Source: Aureliella helgolandensis (GTDB lineage: Bacteria > Planctomycetota > Planctomycetia > Pirellulales > Pirellulaceae). From it: a DNA stretch of 64,000 bases. The first letter of the stretch is position 1; the number at the start of each line of letters is the position of its first letter. The notes beneath the pieces are model-generated. The model made no database searches. It was given only the letters and a program-made list of their open reading frames with translations, and had not been told where the DNA came from. The translations under genes were made by a program, and so were the position numbers. The stretch spans positions 4,836,001 to 4,900,000 of the forward strand of contig NZ_CP036298.1 of the NCBI RefSeq assembly GCF_007752135.1. The letters run 5' to 3'. This document shows positions 1 to 9,555 of this stretch, in pieces.

Positions 1-1451
1 AAATACTAGCCTTTTTCAACAACACCTCCGAGCGTGCGTTGGATGGCAACAAATACGACTATGCTCCGATTCTGCAAGCCCCCAACAATCAAACGCAATG
101 GCAGCTGTGGAGCGAACTGACCGAACGAGAAAGCTTCTTACTCGAACGCGCCGCCGAGTTGATTGAACAAAAGAGGATTTTCAATGCAGAACAGGGGCGC
201 GCATGGGAAATGGCCAGCCCTCGCGAAAAGCTACAGCTGCTGGCGGTACCCAATAGTCTCTTCGGGGACTCGACGATCGCGGAAAGAGCCCAGGACCTGC
301 TGGCCGAATGGTCGAGTGCGGAGTCCAATTGGGTACCAACCCTGGTTGCTCAAGAGCTCGAGCAACGTCGACCTACCTACCTACTCAGCCGTGGCGAGTA
401 CGACTTACCAACCGGGGAGCCGCTTATCCCAGACACCCAAGCAGTGCTCAGCCCCTTTCCGAGCGACGCCCCTAGAAATCGATTGGGACTGGCGCAGTGG
501 ATGGTCCATTCTGACAATCCCTTAGTGTCACGCGTTTTGATCAACCGCGTATGGCAACGAGTCTTTGGGATTGGCCTAGTTCGCACACCCGAGGAATTCG
601 GCTTGCAAGGCCAGCAACCCACCCACCCCGAACTGCTCGATTGGCTCGCCGTTGAATTTCAGGAGAGCGGTTGGGATTTGAAGCACATGCTGCGTTTGAT
701 GGTCCACAGCAAGACATTCCAACAATCCTCCTCGCGACGTTCTGACATTTCCGATCCGGAAAACCGCCTTTTTGCTCGCGGCCCCAGTTTTCGACTCGAT
801 GCCGAAGTCCTGCGCGATCTAGCCTTGTGGGGGAGCGGCCTGATGCTCGAGGAGTTGGGAGGCGAGGGCATTAAGCCGTTCCAACCGGATGGACTGTGGG
901 AGGCTTTATCCCATCCAGCCAGCAATACCAAGAATTACGTGCCGGACACGGGCGATAAACTCTATCGACGCAGCCTGTACGTGTATTGGAAGCGAACCAG
1001 CCCGCACCCCATGATGACACTCTTTGACGCCCCTAGCCGTGAATCGAGCTGTGTGGCACGCTCTCGCACCAGCACCTCATTGCAATCACTAGCACTGTTC
1101 AATGAGACCCAACGCATCGAGTTTGCACGCAAGTTTGCCGAGCGTTTGATGATCGAAAGTCCGCCAGCGGCAGGTGCGACGGCCGACGGAAAAGCAATCG
1201 AGCAGCAGCGGCTTGACGCGTTGTTCGTAAAACTGGTGTGTCGACCGGCCACGGCTGCAGAAGCTGCCGCCTGCCTAAACCTTCTGCAACAAATGAACAA
1301 ACGCTACGCCACCTCCGACGCCGACTGTCAAGCCTTGTTGGCCATCGGCGAATCGCCCGTCGAACAACAGCTCGACGCGGTGGAATTAGCCGCCTGGACC
1401 CAAGTGGTCGTTACCGTGCTAGCCAGTGACCCTGTGATTTTGCTCTACTAG
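1..1451 (+). CDS. PSD1/DUF1553-domain protein, C-terminal part (truncated by window edge)
   Basis: The reading frame is open from base 3, so the true start lies outside the window; a TTG at 39 is only an internal codon. The first codons read LAFFNNTSE, typical of the end of the DUF1549 half of planctomycete cytochrome-type PSD proteins. The DUF1553 domain follows, with RNRLGLAQWMVHSDNPLVSR and NRVWQRVFGIGLVRTPEEFG about 150-190 residues further in, and a C-terminal stretch carrying the usual FNETQRIEFARKFAERL-type helix. Complete family members are secreted proteins of 700-1000 residues, often with an N-terminal c-type heme domain. Their biochemical role is unproven; they are thought to act in degradation of complex organic matter. 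The stop lies 16 bases before a DUF1501 gene, the usual genomic partner, so the two are probably co-transcribed. Confidence 0.9.
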   Translation, partial: ILAFFNNTSERALDGNKYDYAPILQAPNNQTQWQLWSELTERESFLLERAAELIEQKRIFNAEQGRAWEMASPREKLQLLAVPNSLFGDSTIAERAQDLLAEWSSAESNWVPTLVAQELEQRRPTYLLSRGEYDLPTGEPLIPDTQAVLSPFPSDAPRNRLGLAQWMVHSDNPLVSRVLINRVWQRVFGIGLVRTPEEFGLQGQQPTHPELLDWLAVEFQESGWDLKHMLRLMVHSKTFQQSSSRRSDISDPENRLFARGPSFRLDAEVLRDLALWGSGLMLEELGGEGIKPFQPDGLWEALSHPASNTKNYVPDTGDKLYRRSLYVYWKRTSPHPMMTLFDAPSRESSCVARSRTSTSLQSLALFNETQRIEFARKFAERLMIESPPAAGATADGKAIEQQRLDALFVKLVCRPATAAEAAACLNLLQQMNKRYATSDADCQALLAIGESPVEQQLDAVELAAWTQVVVTVLASDPVILLY

Positions 1452-1467
1452 ATGAATCGGTGATAAG

Positions 1468-2982
1468 ATGCAGTCCAACGACCTCCTTCGAGAGCACCAA
1501 CTCAACCTAACGCGCCGACAACTATTAGGCCGCAGCGCACTGGGACTCGGTACAGCCGCCATGGCCGACTTACTAGCTCCCGATCTAGCAGTGGGTGCCG
1601 AGCCAAATCGCTTCCCCGAGGGAGGCATGCACCACCCTGCTAAAGCCAAACGCGTCATCTATTTGTTCATGAGTGGCGGACCGAGCCATTTGGACATGTG
1701 GGACTACAAGCCGAAGTTGAAGTCCCTGTTCAACGAGCAGTTGCCTAGCCATGTTCGAGACGGACAGCGGATCACAGGCATGTCGTCGAATCAGTCCAAT
1801 GGTCTCCCGATTTGCCCTTCCAAATACAAATTCACCAAGGTGGACAACAATGATTCAGGGGTATGGGTTAGCGAGCTGCTGCCGCACACGGCGCGCGTCA
1901 CCAAAGAGCTCTGCGTGATTCGCAGCGTGTTCACTGAAGCCATCAACCACGACCCCGCTATCACCTTCATTCAAACGGGCAGCCAGATTCCTGGCCGTCC
2001 TAGCCTGGGAGCCTGGCTCAGCTACGGTTTGGGGAGCATGAATGAAAATCTGCCTAGTTACGTGGTGATGCACGCGCGAACGAACTTTGCCGAGCAGAGC
2101 CTGTTCAATCGCCTGTGGGGCACCGGTTTTATGCCCTCAGACTACCAAGGCATTCTACTGCGGAGCCAAGGGGATCCCGTACTCTACTTGAGCAACCCAC
2201 AAGGAGTGAGCCGCGCAGATCGCAGACAACAGTTAGATGCCCTCGCGGCTCTCAACCAAGCTCAATTTGATCACTATGGCGATCCTGAAGTGCTCGCGCG
2301 CATCAAGCAACACGAGATGGCCTACCGCATGCAGAGCTCGGTTCCCGAGTTGATGGATTTGTCGCAAGAGCCCGAGGAGACCTTTGGACTCTACGGAGAA
2401 GACGCTCGTACCCCAGGTACGTTTGCAGCCTGCTGCTTGAATGCACGCCGACTGGCCGAACGGGGAGTGCGAAATATTCAAATCTTCCATCGCGGCTGGG
2501 ATGCCCACAATCGCTTACCCACGGAACACGAATCGCAATGCAAGGATATCGATCAAGCCTGTGCGGCACTCATCGAAGATCTGAAACGAAAAGGGATGCT
2601 TGACGATACGCTGGTCGTGTGGGGAGGCGAGTTCGGTCGCACCGTCTACTGCCAGGGCGCATTGACCGACAAAACCTATGGACGCGATCACCATCCACGT
2701 TGCTTCACGGTCTGGATGGCCGGTGGCGGTACGCGTCGCGGCGTTACCTACGGACATACCGACGACTACGGATACAACATTGCTGACGCTCAAGGGGTTC
2801 CCCTCACGCCCCAGCCCACTCCCGACAAATTGACGCCTGGTGCGGTGCACATCCACGATTTGAACGCAACCATCCTCCATCTGCTTGGAATTGATCACAA
2901 GCGATTGACCTACCGCTATCAGGGACGCGATTTCCGACTAACCGATGTCCATGGACATGTCGTCCATGATCTAATCGCCTAG
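1468..2982 (+). CDS. DUF1501 domain-containing protein
   Basis: The 504-residue product begins with a twin-arginine-like leader (TRRQLLGRSALGLGTAAMAD at about residues 15-34), suggesting export by Tat in folded form. The DUF1501 domain has the sulfatase/alkaline-phosphatase-like fold; visible landmarks are FMSGGPSHLDMWDYKP near residue 70 and VVWGGEFGRT near residue 385, which carry probable metal ligands. A HIHDLNATILHLLGIDH segment near the C terminus is also typical. No substrate is established for the family. It is the standard downstream partner of PSD1 proteins in planctomycetes, and the 16-base gap here supports one operon. The start ATG is the only one ahead of the leader; no strong ribosome-binding site is visible. 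Confidence 0.93.
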   Translation: MQSNDLLREHQLNLTRRQLLGRSALGLGTAAMADLLAPDLAVGAEPNRFPEGGMHHPAKAKRVIYLFMSGGPSHLDMWDYKPKLKSLFNEQLPSHVRDGQRITGMSSNQSNGLPICPSKYKFTKVDNNDSGVWVSELLPHTARVTKELCVIRSVFTEAINHDPAITFIQTGSQIPGRPSLGAWLSYGLGSMNENLPSYVVMHARTNFAEQSLFNRLWGTGFMPSDYQGILLRSQGDPVLYLSNPQGVSRADRRQQLDALAALNQAQFDHYGDPEVLARIKQHEMAYRMQSSVPELMDLSQEPEETFGLYGEDARTPGTFAACCLNARRLAERGVRNIQIFHRGWDAHNRLPTEHESQCKDIDQACAALIEDLKRKGMLDDTLVVWGGEFGRTVYCQGALTDKTYGRDHHPRCFTVWMAGGGTRRGVTYGHTDDYGYNIADAQGVPLTPQPTPDKLTPGAVHIHDLNATILHLLGIDHKRLTYRYQGRDFRLTDVHGHVVHDLIA

Positions 2983-3062
2983 CATCAGTGGGCCGGGATA
3001 TGCATTGACTGAATTGGTAGAAGCGGAAGTGGCACCACAGCCTTGCAAAGTCCGTCGCTCTC

Positions 3063-3211
3063 CGGGCTGTCGAAATAGTAACCCGCTGCGTGACGGGCTG
3101 TTGAAGTAGTAACCCGCCGCGTGAGCAAGGAAAGATAACCTCCGCTACAAGGCAGTTTGGGACGCAACCTCCGCGTTAAAATTCAAATTGCTATTAAATC
3201 AACAGCCCGTC
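3063..3211. repeat. Small inverted-repeat element with tandem 31-bp arm
   Basis: Two 31-bp copies lie head to tail at 3063-3093 and 3094-3124, differing at only about three positions; the shared core reads GTAACCCGC(T/C)GCGTGA. The left arm GACGGGCTGTTGA (3092-3104) is repeated as its exact reverse complement TCAACAGCCCGTC at 3199-3211. The whole looks like a short non-coding mobile or palindromic element, about 150 bp, in the spacer after the DUF1501 gene. Its family is not known to me. Confidence 0.6.
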
Positions 3212-4083
3212 TCGCTTCTCATTGGATAATTGGGTGTTCCCTGTTCTGTCTCTACCTGCAATTCAAAAGCGGACTGTTACGCCGCCGCGTTGGTTCAATG
3301 TCCCCAAAATGAAACTCACCACTCAAATATCGGCAAGCCCCCCCGGCCCAAGACTGGGTCGGCCGCTCATTGAGAGGGAGCGAAACGACGGAATCGGACT
3401 TGGCAGAGGAAGGGTTTAGAGCCAAGTAGTTGTAGTTGTTCGGCGTGGGCGTCTGTCACTGAATCCATCGAGTTGGAAATCTCGGGTCATGCGTCGGCCC
3501 AGCTGGCGAATTGCTGGCTACTCGCTCTACTTGCGCACCAGGGGCAATATTGGATCAAATCATACAGCATGACAGCTGAATCCATCACACTCTCTGTTCG
3601 GGTCTAGCCCCTCACATGCAATTTCACACTTCGCCGAGCCATCTCGACATTCCCAAGGCTTAGCCACTCGCGTCTTAACCACTCAGGTCTTAGCCAGATC
3701 GACAGGTACCGATTGCTCGCCGCCCAACAATCACGGCGATGGTCCACAAAGGCATCACTTCAGTGCCCAAGTTCCGGGAGGCAATCGAATCCTACGGCCA
3801 ATTCCTGCCGTGTAGCATTCTCAGTAGCAACGACTGGATCCGCTGCTTGCATACGGTCAATGGAGTTGGCTAGCGACAACAGGGACTTCTACCACAAGCT
3901 CTACCGCTGCCACGATTCAATAAGGAGATGTCAAGCAGCAAGCACAGCGTAGCCACTCAAACTTTGCGAAAGGAAGATCCAAAGCCGCCAAACGCAGCAA
4001 AGCCGTGTTCCGAAAATTGGGCAAGCTATCTAAACTAGGAATGCTTGAGTTTCTTGCTGGGGTCTATACTAGGCAACACTTGA
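3212..4083. other. Intergenic stretch without a convincing gene
   Basis: About 870 bases between the inverted-repeat element and the SYLF gene. Short open frames exist (3222-3419, 3713-3952, 3739-3873) but none has a ribosome-binding site, recognisable domain or compositional support. The 3739-3873 frame encodes a 44-residue peptide with a plausible globular composition and could be a gene relic. A TATACT hexamer at about 4068 might be the -10 box of the next gene, but no good -35 box stands at the right distance. Confidence 0.5.
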
Positions 4084-4122
4084 ATGACTTCGACAATCCA
4101 ATGCTTCAAGGATGAATTCTAC

Positions 4123-5172
4123 ATGCCATCACCACTCCGAATGCTAGCACTCACCGCTTTGCTAGTCCTCTCAACCCGACAGCTCAGCGCTCAGTACCAA
4201 CAGGAAGAAACAGTGCGTGCAGCTGCCAGCGTATTGACGGAAACCATGGCGACGCCGCTCAATCGGATCCCTCAGGCGATGCTTGCGAATGCCCATGGCG
4301 TCGCGATCATTCCGAACGTCATCAAGGGCAGCTTCATCGTCGGCGCGCGGCATGGACGCGGCCTGTTGTTTGTGCGCGAACCCAACGGTGTGTGGCATGC
4401 ACCTGTCTTCATCTCACTGACGGGCGGAAATATTGGCTGGCAGATCGGCGTGCAGTCCTCAGACATCGTGCTGGTCTTCAAGACGCCCAGAAGTATTCAG
4501 GGCATCCTCTCGGGAAAGCTCACCCTAGGCGCAGATGCCGCTGCTGCAGCCGGACCGGTTGGCCGTGAAAGTGCCGTCGCTACCGACGCGCAACTAAAAG
4601 CAGAAATCTATAGCTACTCACGTAGTCGAGGACTGTTTGCAGGTGTCTCCATCGATGGCTCTGTGGTGCAGGTCGACCAAGTGGCAACCGGCACCTATTA
4701 CCGCAGTCCTGGCCCTGGTCTGCCTGTACAAGTCCCAGCTTCAGCCCAGCAGCTCACCGAAGCGATCGTATCGTATACGGGCCAGGGCGCAGCAGCGGTG
4801 CCCACTCCCAACGAACCCTCCACCGGACTGGCGGCTCAGTATGGACAGACGGAATCCGAAGTGCTCCGCCTGCAACTGCTCCAGCTTACACCGGAATTGT
4901 TCGATCTGCTCGATCCACAGTGGCGGGCCCACCTCGCCCTGCCACAGTCGTTTCAACAGCCGAATGCAAATCCGCAGCCTGCAGAAATACAAGCGATCGT
5001 AGACCGATATGCTCAAGTCGCCACGGACCCGCAATTCCAGCAATTGGCGGTACGTCCAGAGTTCCAATCCGTCTACTCCCTGCTACGACACTACCAGCAG
5101 TCCTTTACCGAGAATCTACCTGCGATTCAATTGCCACCACCTCCCAATGTTCCGCAAGTCTTGCCACAGTAG
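4123..5172 (+). CDS. SYLF-domain (Ysc84-type) secreted protein
   Basis: The start is placed at the ATG at 4123 because AAGGA lies about ten bases upstream and the product then opens with a clean signal peptide (MPSPLRMLALTALLVLS, cleavage near LSAQ); an in-frame ATG at 4084 would bury that signal. Residues about 20-190 form the SYLF domain: IPQAMLANAHGVAIIPNVIK, GRGLLFVREPNG, ISLTGGNIGWQIGVQSSDIV, and GPVGRESAVATDAQLKAEIY with YSYSRSRGLFAGVS. SYLF domains bind phosphoinositide-type lipids in eukaryotes; bacterial copies are exported and of unknown role. The C-terminal 150 residues are rich in Gln, Pro and Ala and match no domain I know. It stands alone, convergent with the YiaV-like operon. 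Confidence 0.85.
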   Translation: MPSPLRMLALTALLVLSTRQLSAQYQQEETVRAAASVLTETMATPLNRIPQAMLANAHGVAIIPNVIKGSFIVGARHGRGLLFVREPNGVWHAPVFISLTGGNIGWQIGVQSSDIVLVFKTPRSIQGILSGKLTLGADAAAAAGPVGRESAVATDAQLKAEIYSYSRSRGLFAGVSIDGSVVQVDQVATGTYYRSPGPGLPVQVPASAQQLTEAIVSYTGQGAAAVPTPNEPSTGLAAQYGQTESEVLRLQLLQLTPELFDLLDPQWRAHLALPQSFQQPNANPQPAEIQAIVDRYAQVATDPQFQQLAVRPEFQSVYSLLRHYQQSFTENLPAIQLPPPPNVPQVLPQ

Positions 5173-5347
5173 CTGCGGCGAAGACCGCCGATGGGTCGGG
5201 CCAGTGGAGCTAGCACGAGCATAGCCGTTAAATGGTGGCAGCAAATGGTGTCAGCGTTCCAACGGTTGCCGGGCTCTCTGAGGTGAGTGTGGACGTCCAT
5301 AGCGCGATGTTCTAAAGCGTCGATGAATTCCGCTGCTCCGTTGCATC

Positions 5348-6475
5348 TTACATGATATAACGCAACCAGCTTTGCGCTCGCATCAAAAACATTACGGGGA
5401 TTCCTGCGATTTGCACCTCTTCGGTGTACACAGCCACTTGCGCCTGAGAGCCACCCGGGAGTCGCAGATTATTTCCCTCATCCAGCTTAACTCGGACAGC
5501 GAACCCTGTTGCAGCGTTCCCACCCAAATCGGAAGGAAGTATCCCGGAGACTGGCAACTGCCCATCACCGGAGATATCGATCACATTTTCCACTCTTCCC
5601 GTGAAGATCTGCCCCGGATATCCGTAGAGAGCCACTTCGGCATACTGCCCCGGCTGGATCCTCAGGTAGTTTTTCTGGCTGAACAAGCCAACCACCGTTC
5701 CCTGACTATATTCGCCCCGGTCCTGTACGAAACTCATCACAGAACTCCCCCCGGCACCTCCCACCAACACTCCCTCGCGCAGATTGAGATTGGTTACAAA
5801 TCCATCGCTGGGTGCGTACACCACGGTCTGCGCAAGATCGTATTCAGCTCCCGCCAGTTGGGCGGCCGTTTGCTCAACTCTGGCCATAGCGAGTGCCACC
5901 GAGCTTTGCGCCTGAATGAGTGTCGCCTGGGATTGCACCGCCGACGATTCAGCTGAATTGAGAGTATTGGTAATGGCATCAAACTCTTCCTGACTGATCG
6001 CTTGGGTCTTCACCAATTCGGCTTTGCGCTCGTGCTCCACCCTAGCGAACTTCAAATCAGAATCGGTTCTGGCAATGGTTGCTTGTGCCAAATCGATTGC
6101 CGCCTCGGCAACAGCTTGGCTCTGCTTCGCCTCTTCGAGAGCAGCCTTAAGCTGCGTGATCGAATTTTCGTAGGGAATTGCGTCCACCTGAAACAGCACT
6201 TCCCCCTTTTTGACCGGCACATTAGGCCGTACGACAACCCGAGTGACACGTCCGGCTTGACGTAACTGAGGCGTGATCTGAATGACTTGCTGGTAGACTC
6301 GGCCAACGGCAGTGTACGGGTGGTAATACTGAGCACAAAACAGCAGCACCAAGATCAACCCCGGACCAATTGAAGCCGCTAACAAGGCAATCGGCAGCGT
6401 CAAGCGTATCAATTTGAGCTTTGCGAATACCAACCAGAGTATCCCACAGTAGATTCCACCAAGTAGCCAGGACAT
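5348..6475 (-). CDS. HlyD-family membrane fusion protein (YiaV/YibH-like)
   Basis: The 375-residue product has two hydrophobic N-terminal segments (about 1-20 and 25-48), a biotinyl-lipoyl half (GRVTRVVVRPNVPVKKGEVL near 90-110), a long alpha-helical hairpin rich in Ala, Gln and Glu (about 120-215), the second lipoyl half (VYAPSDGFVTNLNLREGVLV) and a beta-barrel region ending with PGGSQAQVAVYTEE. That order is diagnostic of membrane fusion proteins. It is the last gene of a three-gene minus-strand operon whose first gene encodes a DUF3302 (YiaW-like) protein; YiaV and YiaW are likewise neighbours in Escherichia coli. No MFS or ABC pump and no outer-membrane channel is encoded beside it, so the transport partner is unknown. 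AAAGG lies about ten bases before the start. Confidence 0.88.
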   Translation of the reverse strand: MSWLLGGIYCGILWLVFAKLKLIRLTLPIALLAASIGPGLILVLLFCAQYYHPYTAVGRVYQQVIQITPQLRQAGRVTRVVVRPNVPVKKGEVLFQVDAIPYENSITQLKAALEEAKQSQAVAEAAIDLAQATIARTDSDLKFARVEHERKAELVKTQAISQEEFDAITNTLNSAESSAVQSQATLIQAQSSVALAMARVEQTAAQLAGAEYDLAQTVVYAPSDGFVTNLNLREGVLVGGAGGSSVMSFVQDRGEYSQGTVVGLFSQKNYLRIQPGQYAEVALYGYPGQIFTGRVENVIDISGDGQLPVSGILPSDLGGNAATGFAVRVKLDEGNNLRLPGGSQAQVAVYTEEVQIAGIPVMFLMRAQSWLRYIM

Positions 6476-6667
6476 TTAGCGTTGGCCTTTCTGCTGCGAT
6501 GCGGTGAGTTTTTCCAATCTCCCTTGGAGTGTAGAGATCCGTTCACCTAAAGAAGTGGGCGTGCAACTGGCCTCAGTCCGTCCGGGTTTGAGGTTACCAG
6601 CAGCCGGCTGCTTCAGTGACTGATAGAGGTAAATGACATACACGCAACTTAAGATTGCTGGGATCAT
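6476..6667 (-). CDS. Small membrane-anchored protein in YiaVW-like operon
   Basis: A 63-residue product with an N-terminal transmembrane helix (IPAILSCVYVIYLYQSL) and a hydrophilic tail ending in a short predicted helix (ERISTLQGRLEKLTASQQ). The gene is well supported: AGGAGG stands six bases before its ATG, its start overlaps the stop of the DUF3302 gene (ATGA), and its stop abuts the start of the HlyD gene with no gap. Tight coupling suggests it is a third subunit of the same membrane assembly. I do not recognise a family. The helical tail resembles the coiled tail of the DUF3302 neighbour, so pairing between them is conceivable. Confidence 0.75.
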   Translation of the reverse strand: MIPAILSCVYVIYLYQSLKQPAAGNLKPGRTEASCTPTSLGERISTLQGRLEKLTASQQKGQR

Positions 6668-7038
6668 CGCCGTCCTCCTGCTAGAGCTTGTTCCAGCTTC
6701 GCAACGGTCGCTTCCAATCCTGCAACTTGATCACTGAGACTTCTCCAATTAGCGTCATTGGCCAAATCAACATTGTCGGCGGCCGAGTCTGAAGTTTTTA
6801 CAAAAGCCCACACCAGAGCCGCGGCCCACAAGATACCCGTCGGTAAGCCCACCCATCCACAAATGGCGATAGCTTCGGCCTGGGGATGCTGTCGGCCCTT
6901 GGCAATACGTCCCGGCAACATTGCAATTGCAACGATCACTCCGCAGAGAAGGAGGGCAAAGCCCAGCATAAACAACAGCACCACAATCCGCAGTGCGGGC
7001 CCAAGCGAGGCAAACTGATATTCGATAAGTTGATTCAA
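6664..7038 (-). CDS. DUF3302 inner-membrane protein (YiaW-like)
   Basis: The 124-residue product has two transmembrane segments (about 17-40 and 60-82) separated by the conserved LPGRIAKGRQHPQAEAI loop and followed by CGWVGLPTGILWAAALVWAF, closely similar in pattern to E. coli YiaW (DUF3302), including the H-P-x-A-[DE]-A-I stretch. The C-terminal 40 residues form a likely coiled coil (WRSLSDQVAGLEATVAKLEQ), also as in YiaW. It is the first gene of the operon that ends with the HlyD protein. Function is unknown in any organism I can recall; the pairing with an HlyD protein implies a role in envelope transport or stress. Confidence 0.85.
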   Translation of the reverse strand: MNQLIEYQFASLGPALRIVVLLFMLGFALLLCGVIVAIAMLPGRIAKGRQHPQAEAIAICGWVGLPTGILWAAALVWAFVKTSDSAADNVDLANDANWRSLSDQVAGLEATVAKLEQALAGGRR

Positions 7039-7596
7039 ATCGGCATCTCCTGCGTTGTTGATCCGAGCCCAATTCCTGCTGGTTTCATCCTAGCAGTTCC
7101 TGCCCGCCATGATAACGTATGGAAAACAGTGCAGGGCGGTCCGGGACATTCTTTCCTCAGTTACATTGCAGCCCCATCCGATCGGCATATTCCGTCCCAT
7201 GCAACACACTTCGCCAACGTCTTCAGATCAAGCCGTGCGGATTGCCACCACTTCGCCGCAAGTTCAAAAATTGCCATCGGGCGGACAACGCTTGGACAAC
7301 GACCGCTCACCTCTCGCCCCACAGAAGTGAGCTTGTTCCGAATGGCGTTCTACATCCCGAATGCCAGTTGGTGCGTGCGTTCCACCTGCTATCATGGCCT
7401 GCATCGCCTATGACGCTAGCAGGCTCCCCATTCCATGCGAAGAAGCAGGCGTCTCGCTTGAATTCCTCTGGTCCTTTGGATTTCTTGTAGTCCCAATCCT
7501 AGAGTTGCACTGCACTTCGTGGTGCGTGATATTCGCAAGCTCCAGATCACTCTCCGCACAGCCATTATCCTAATCAGCAGTACCAATTGAGCGTCT
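7039..7596. other. Divergent intergenic region, no gene seen
   Basis: About 560 bases between the divergently transcribed YiaW-like operon and the glycerophosphodiesterase gene. Several short frames are open on both strands, but none has a ribosome-binding site or recognisable protein. Both promoters must lie here; I could not pick clear -35/-10 pairs. Confidence 0.5.
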
Positions 7597-9435
7597 ATGT
7601 TTTTCCAAATTGTTCGATCCGTAAAGCTCAACCTAGTCAAGCTGTTTTTCTGCGACTTGTTGTTCAAGGTAATCGCATTCATTCTCTTAACTCCCTTCAT
7701 TGGCTTCACCTTCCACCTGTTCTTGGCCGCAAGCGGTCGCTCAGTGCTAGCTGATGCAGATATCGCAAAATTCTTCCTCCATCCGATCGGCTGGCTCGCT
7801 TTCATGCTGGTAGGAGGTGCCAGCGTTTGCGTGTTTGCGATTGAACAAGCGATCATGCTGGTAGTGCTGTTGACCGCTCGGAACGGCCACGCGTTGCGTC
7901 CCAGCCGCACCGTGCTCTTCGTCCTCCAACACATGAGCCAACTACTCCGTTTAACCTGTCGTATGGTGGCGTGGTTGGGATGCCTTGCATTTCCTTTCCT
8001 GGCAGTCGGCGGAACCATCTTCTGGCTGCTGCTTACCGACCACGATATCAATTTCTACTTGACGGCCAAACCTCCCAAGTTCTGGCTCGCCGTTGGATTG
8101 ATTGCCGCCGTTCTCCTGGGCCTGGCTATCACTTGGGTCCGACGCATTGCTTCTTGGTCTTTGGCCCTGCCAATCCTGCTGTTTGAGGATCGAAATCCGC
8201 GGGAGAGCCTGCTGGAAAGCTGCCATCGCACGCGTGGGAAACTGAAACCCATTGCATTTGCATTTGTGTGTTGGGGAGTGGGCAGTGGCCTAATGGGAAT
8301 GGCTCTGTCTGCGATCGCCCTGGGGATAGGGCAGTCGATTGTTCCCCATTTCACCGGTTCCCTATGGATGCTAGTCCTGGCGGTAGGTTCGGTCGCCATG
8401 CTGGTCACGCTTGCCAATTGGACTGCTAATTTTATGAGCAACGCCACGTGCGCCGCGCTTGTGACAGAACTCTACTTCCAATTCGCAGCCCCAGAACAAT
8501 TCAATTTCGACCGCTTCCCTGATCCGGAACAAAAGATCTGGCAAATCAACATGTCGAGCCGGGCTCTCGTACTGACTTTGGGATTGCTAGGACTCGCTGC
8601 GGCCTTAGTCGGTAGCTCCGTATTTCGCGGGATTCAACTGGAGGATCGCGTCGAGATCACCGCTCATCGCGGAGGTGCTGGCAATGGCCCGGAGAACACA
8701 CTCGCCGCGATCCGTCAAAGTATTGAACAAGGGACGGACTGGATTGAGATTGACGTGCAAGAATCGCGGGACGGTGTTGTCATGGTAGCCCATGATAGCG
8801 ACCTGAAGAAAGTCGCTGGCAATCCCGTAAAAATCTGGGAGGCATCCGCTGCCGAACTACGGGCCATCGACATCGGAAGCTACTTCTCCACGGAATTCAG
8901 CGACCAACGTATGCCCACACTGGAAGAAGTGTTGGTCGCTTGCAAGGGACGCGCCAAAGTCAATATTGAACTGAAGTACTACGGACATACCCAATCCTTG
9001 GAGCAGCGCGTCGTCGAGCTTGTCGAGAAACATCAGATGCAGTCCGAGATCGTTATCATGTCACTCGACTCCCAGGGGCTCCGCCGGATGAAACAGCTCC
9101 GTCCCGATTGGACCGCCGGATTGCTGACCGCGGTCGCGGTTGGCGACCTGACTCGAGCATCCGCTGATTTTCTCGCCGTGAATAGCAAATTGGCCACACG
9201 AAAGTTCATTGCCAATAGCCACAACCGCTCCAAGCCCGTATACGTTTGGACCATCAACGATGGCTACGCCATGTCCGCCATGATGAGTCGCGGTGCCAAC
9301 AATATCATTACCGACTTCCCCCTCCGCGCGCGACGTGTGCTGGACCAGCGAGCAGGTCTCAGCACTCCTGAACGTCTGATGGTGGAACTGGCTTTCTACC
9401 TCGGACTCAAAATTCCCGTGGGGGGAGAACCCTAA
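7597..9435 (+). CDS. Membrane glycerophosphodiester phosphodiesterase
   Basis: The product (612 residues) is in two halves. Residues 1-345 form a membrane domain with about seven hydrophobic segments, matching the 'glycerophosphoryl diester phosphodiesterase membrane domain' type. Residues 350-595 are the GDPD catalytic domain: TAHRGGAGNGPENTLAA with His357, the metal-binding EIDVQ (Glu384, Asp386), the second catalytic histidine in VAHD (His399), INIELKYYG-like KVNIELKY, and VYVWTIND near the end. Enzymes of this type hydrolyse deacylated phospholipids to glycerol 3-phosphate plus an alcohol. The catalytic domain follows the last helix, so its side of the membrane depends on helix count. No clear ribosome-binding site precedes the ATG. 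Confidence 0.92.
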   Translation: MFFQIVRSVKLNLVKLFFCDLLFKVIAFILLTPFIGFTFHLFLAASGRSVLADADIAKFFLHPIGWLAFMLVGGASVCVFAIEQAIMLVVLLTARNGHALRPSRTVLFVLQHMSQLLRLTCRMVAWLGCLAFPFLAVGGTIFWLLLTDHDINFYLTAKPPKFWLAVGLIAAVLLGLAITWVRRIASWSLALPILLFEDRNPRESLLESCHRTRGKLKPIAFAFVCWGVGSGLMGMALSAIALGIGQSIVPHFTGSLWMLVLAVGSVAMLVTLANWTANFMSNATCAALVTELYFQFAAPEQFNFDRFPDPEQKIWQINMSSRALVLTLGLLGLAAALVGSSVFRGIQLEDRVEITAHRGGAGNGPENTLAAIRQSIEQGTDWIEIDVQESRDGVVMVAHDSDLKKVAGNPVKIWEASAAELRAIDIGSYFSTEFSDQRMPTLEEVLVACKGRAKVNIELKYYGHTQSLEQRVVELVEKHQMQSEIVIMSLDSQGLRRMKQLRPDWTAGLLTAVAVGDLTRASADFLAVNSKLATRKFIANSHNRSKPVYVWTINDGYAMSAMMSRGANNIITDFPLRARRVLDQRAGLSTPERLMVELAFYLGLKIPVGGEP

Positions 9436-9555
9436 GCCCGGACGTGAATAGCGATACTCCCGCACTACCCAGGCCCATTCTTCTTTCTTTTCTCCCCGCT
9501 CTCTGCGTCTCCGCACTCTGCGAGTGGTGTAATTAGCTGGCCAGCGAGCCAGGTT

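Noticed and set aside
3739-3873. Small frame of 44 codons in the spacer before the SYLF gene
   Set aside because: Plausible composition but no ribosome-binding site and no family; at most a relic.
7416-8051. 211-codon minus-strand frame over the start of the glycerophosphodiesterase gene
   Set aside because: Antisense to membrane helices; basic, low-complexity product without any recognisable feature.
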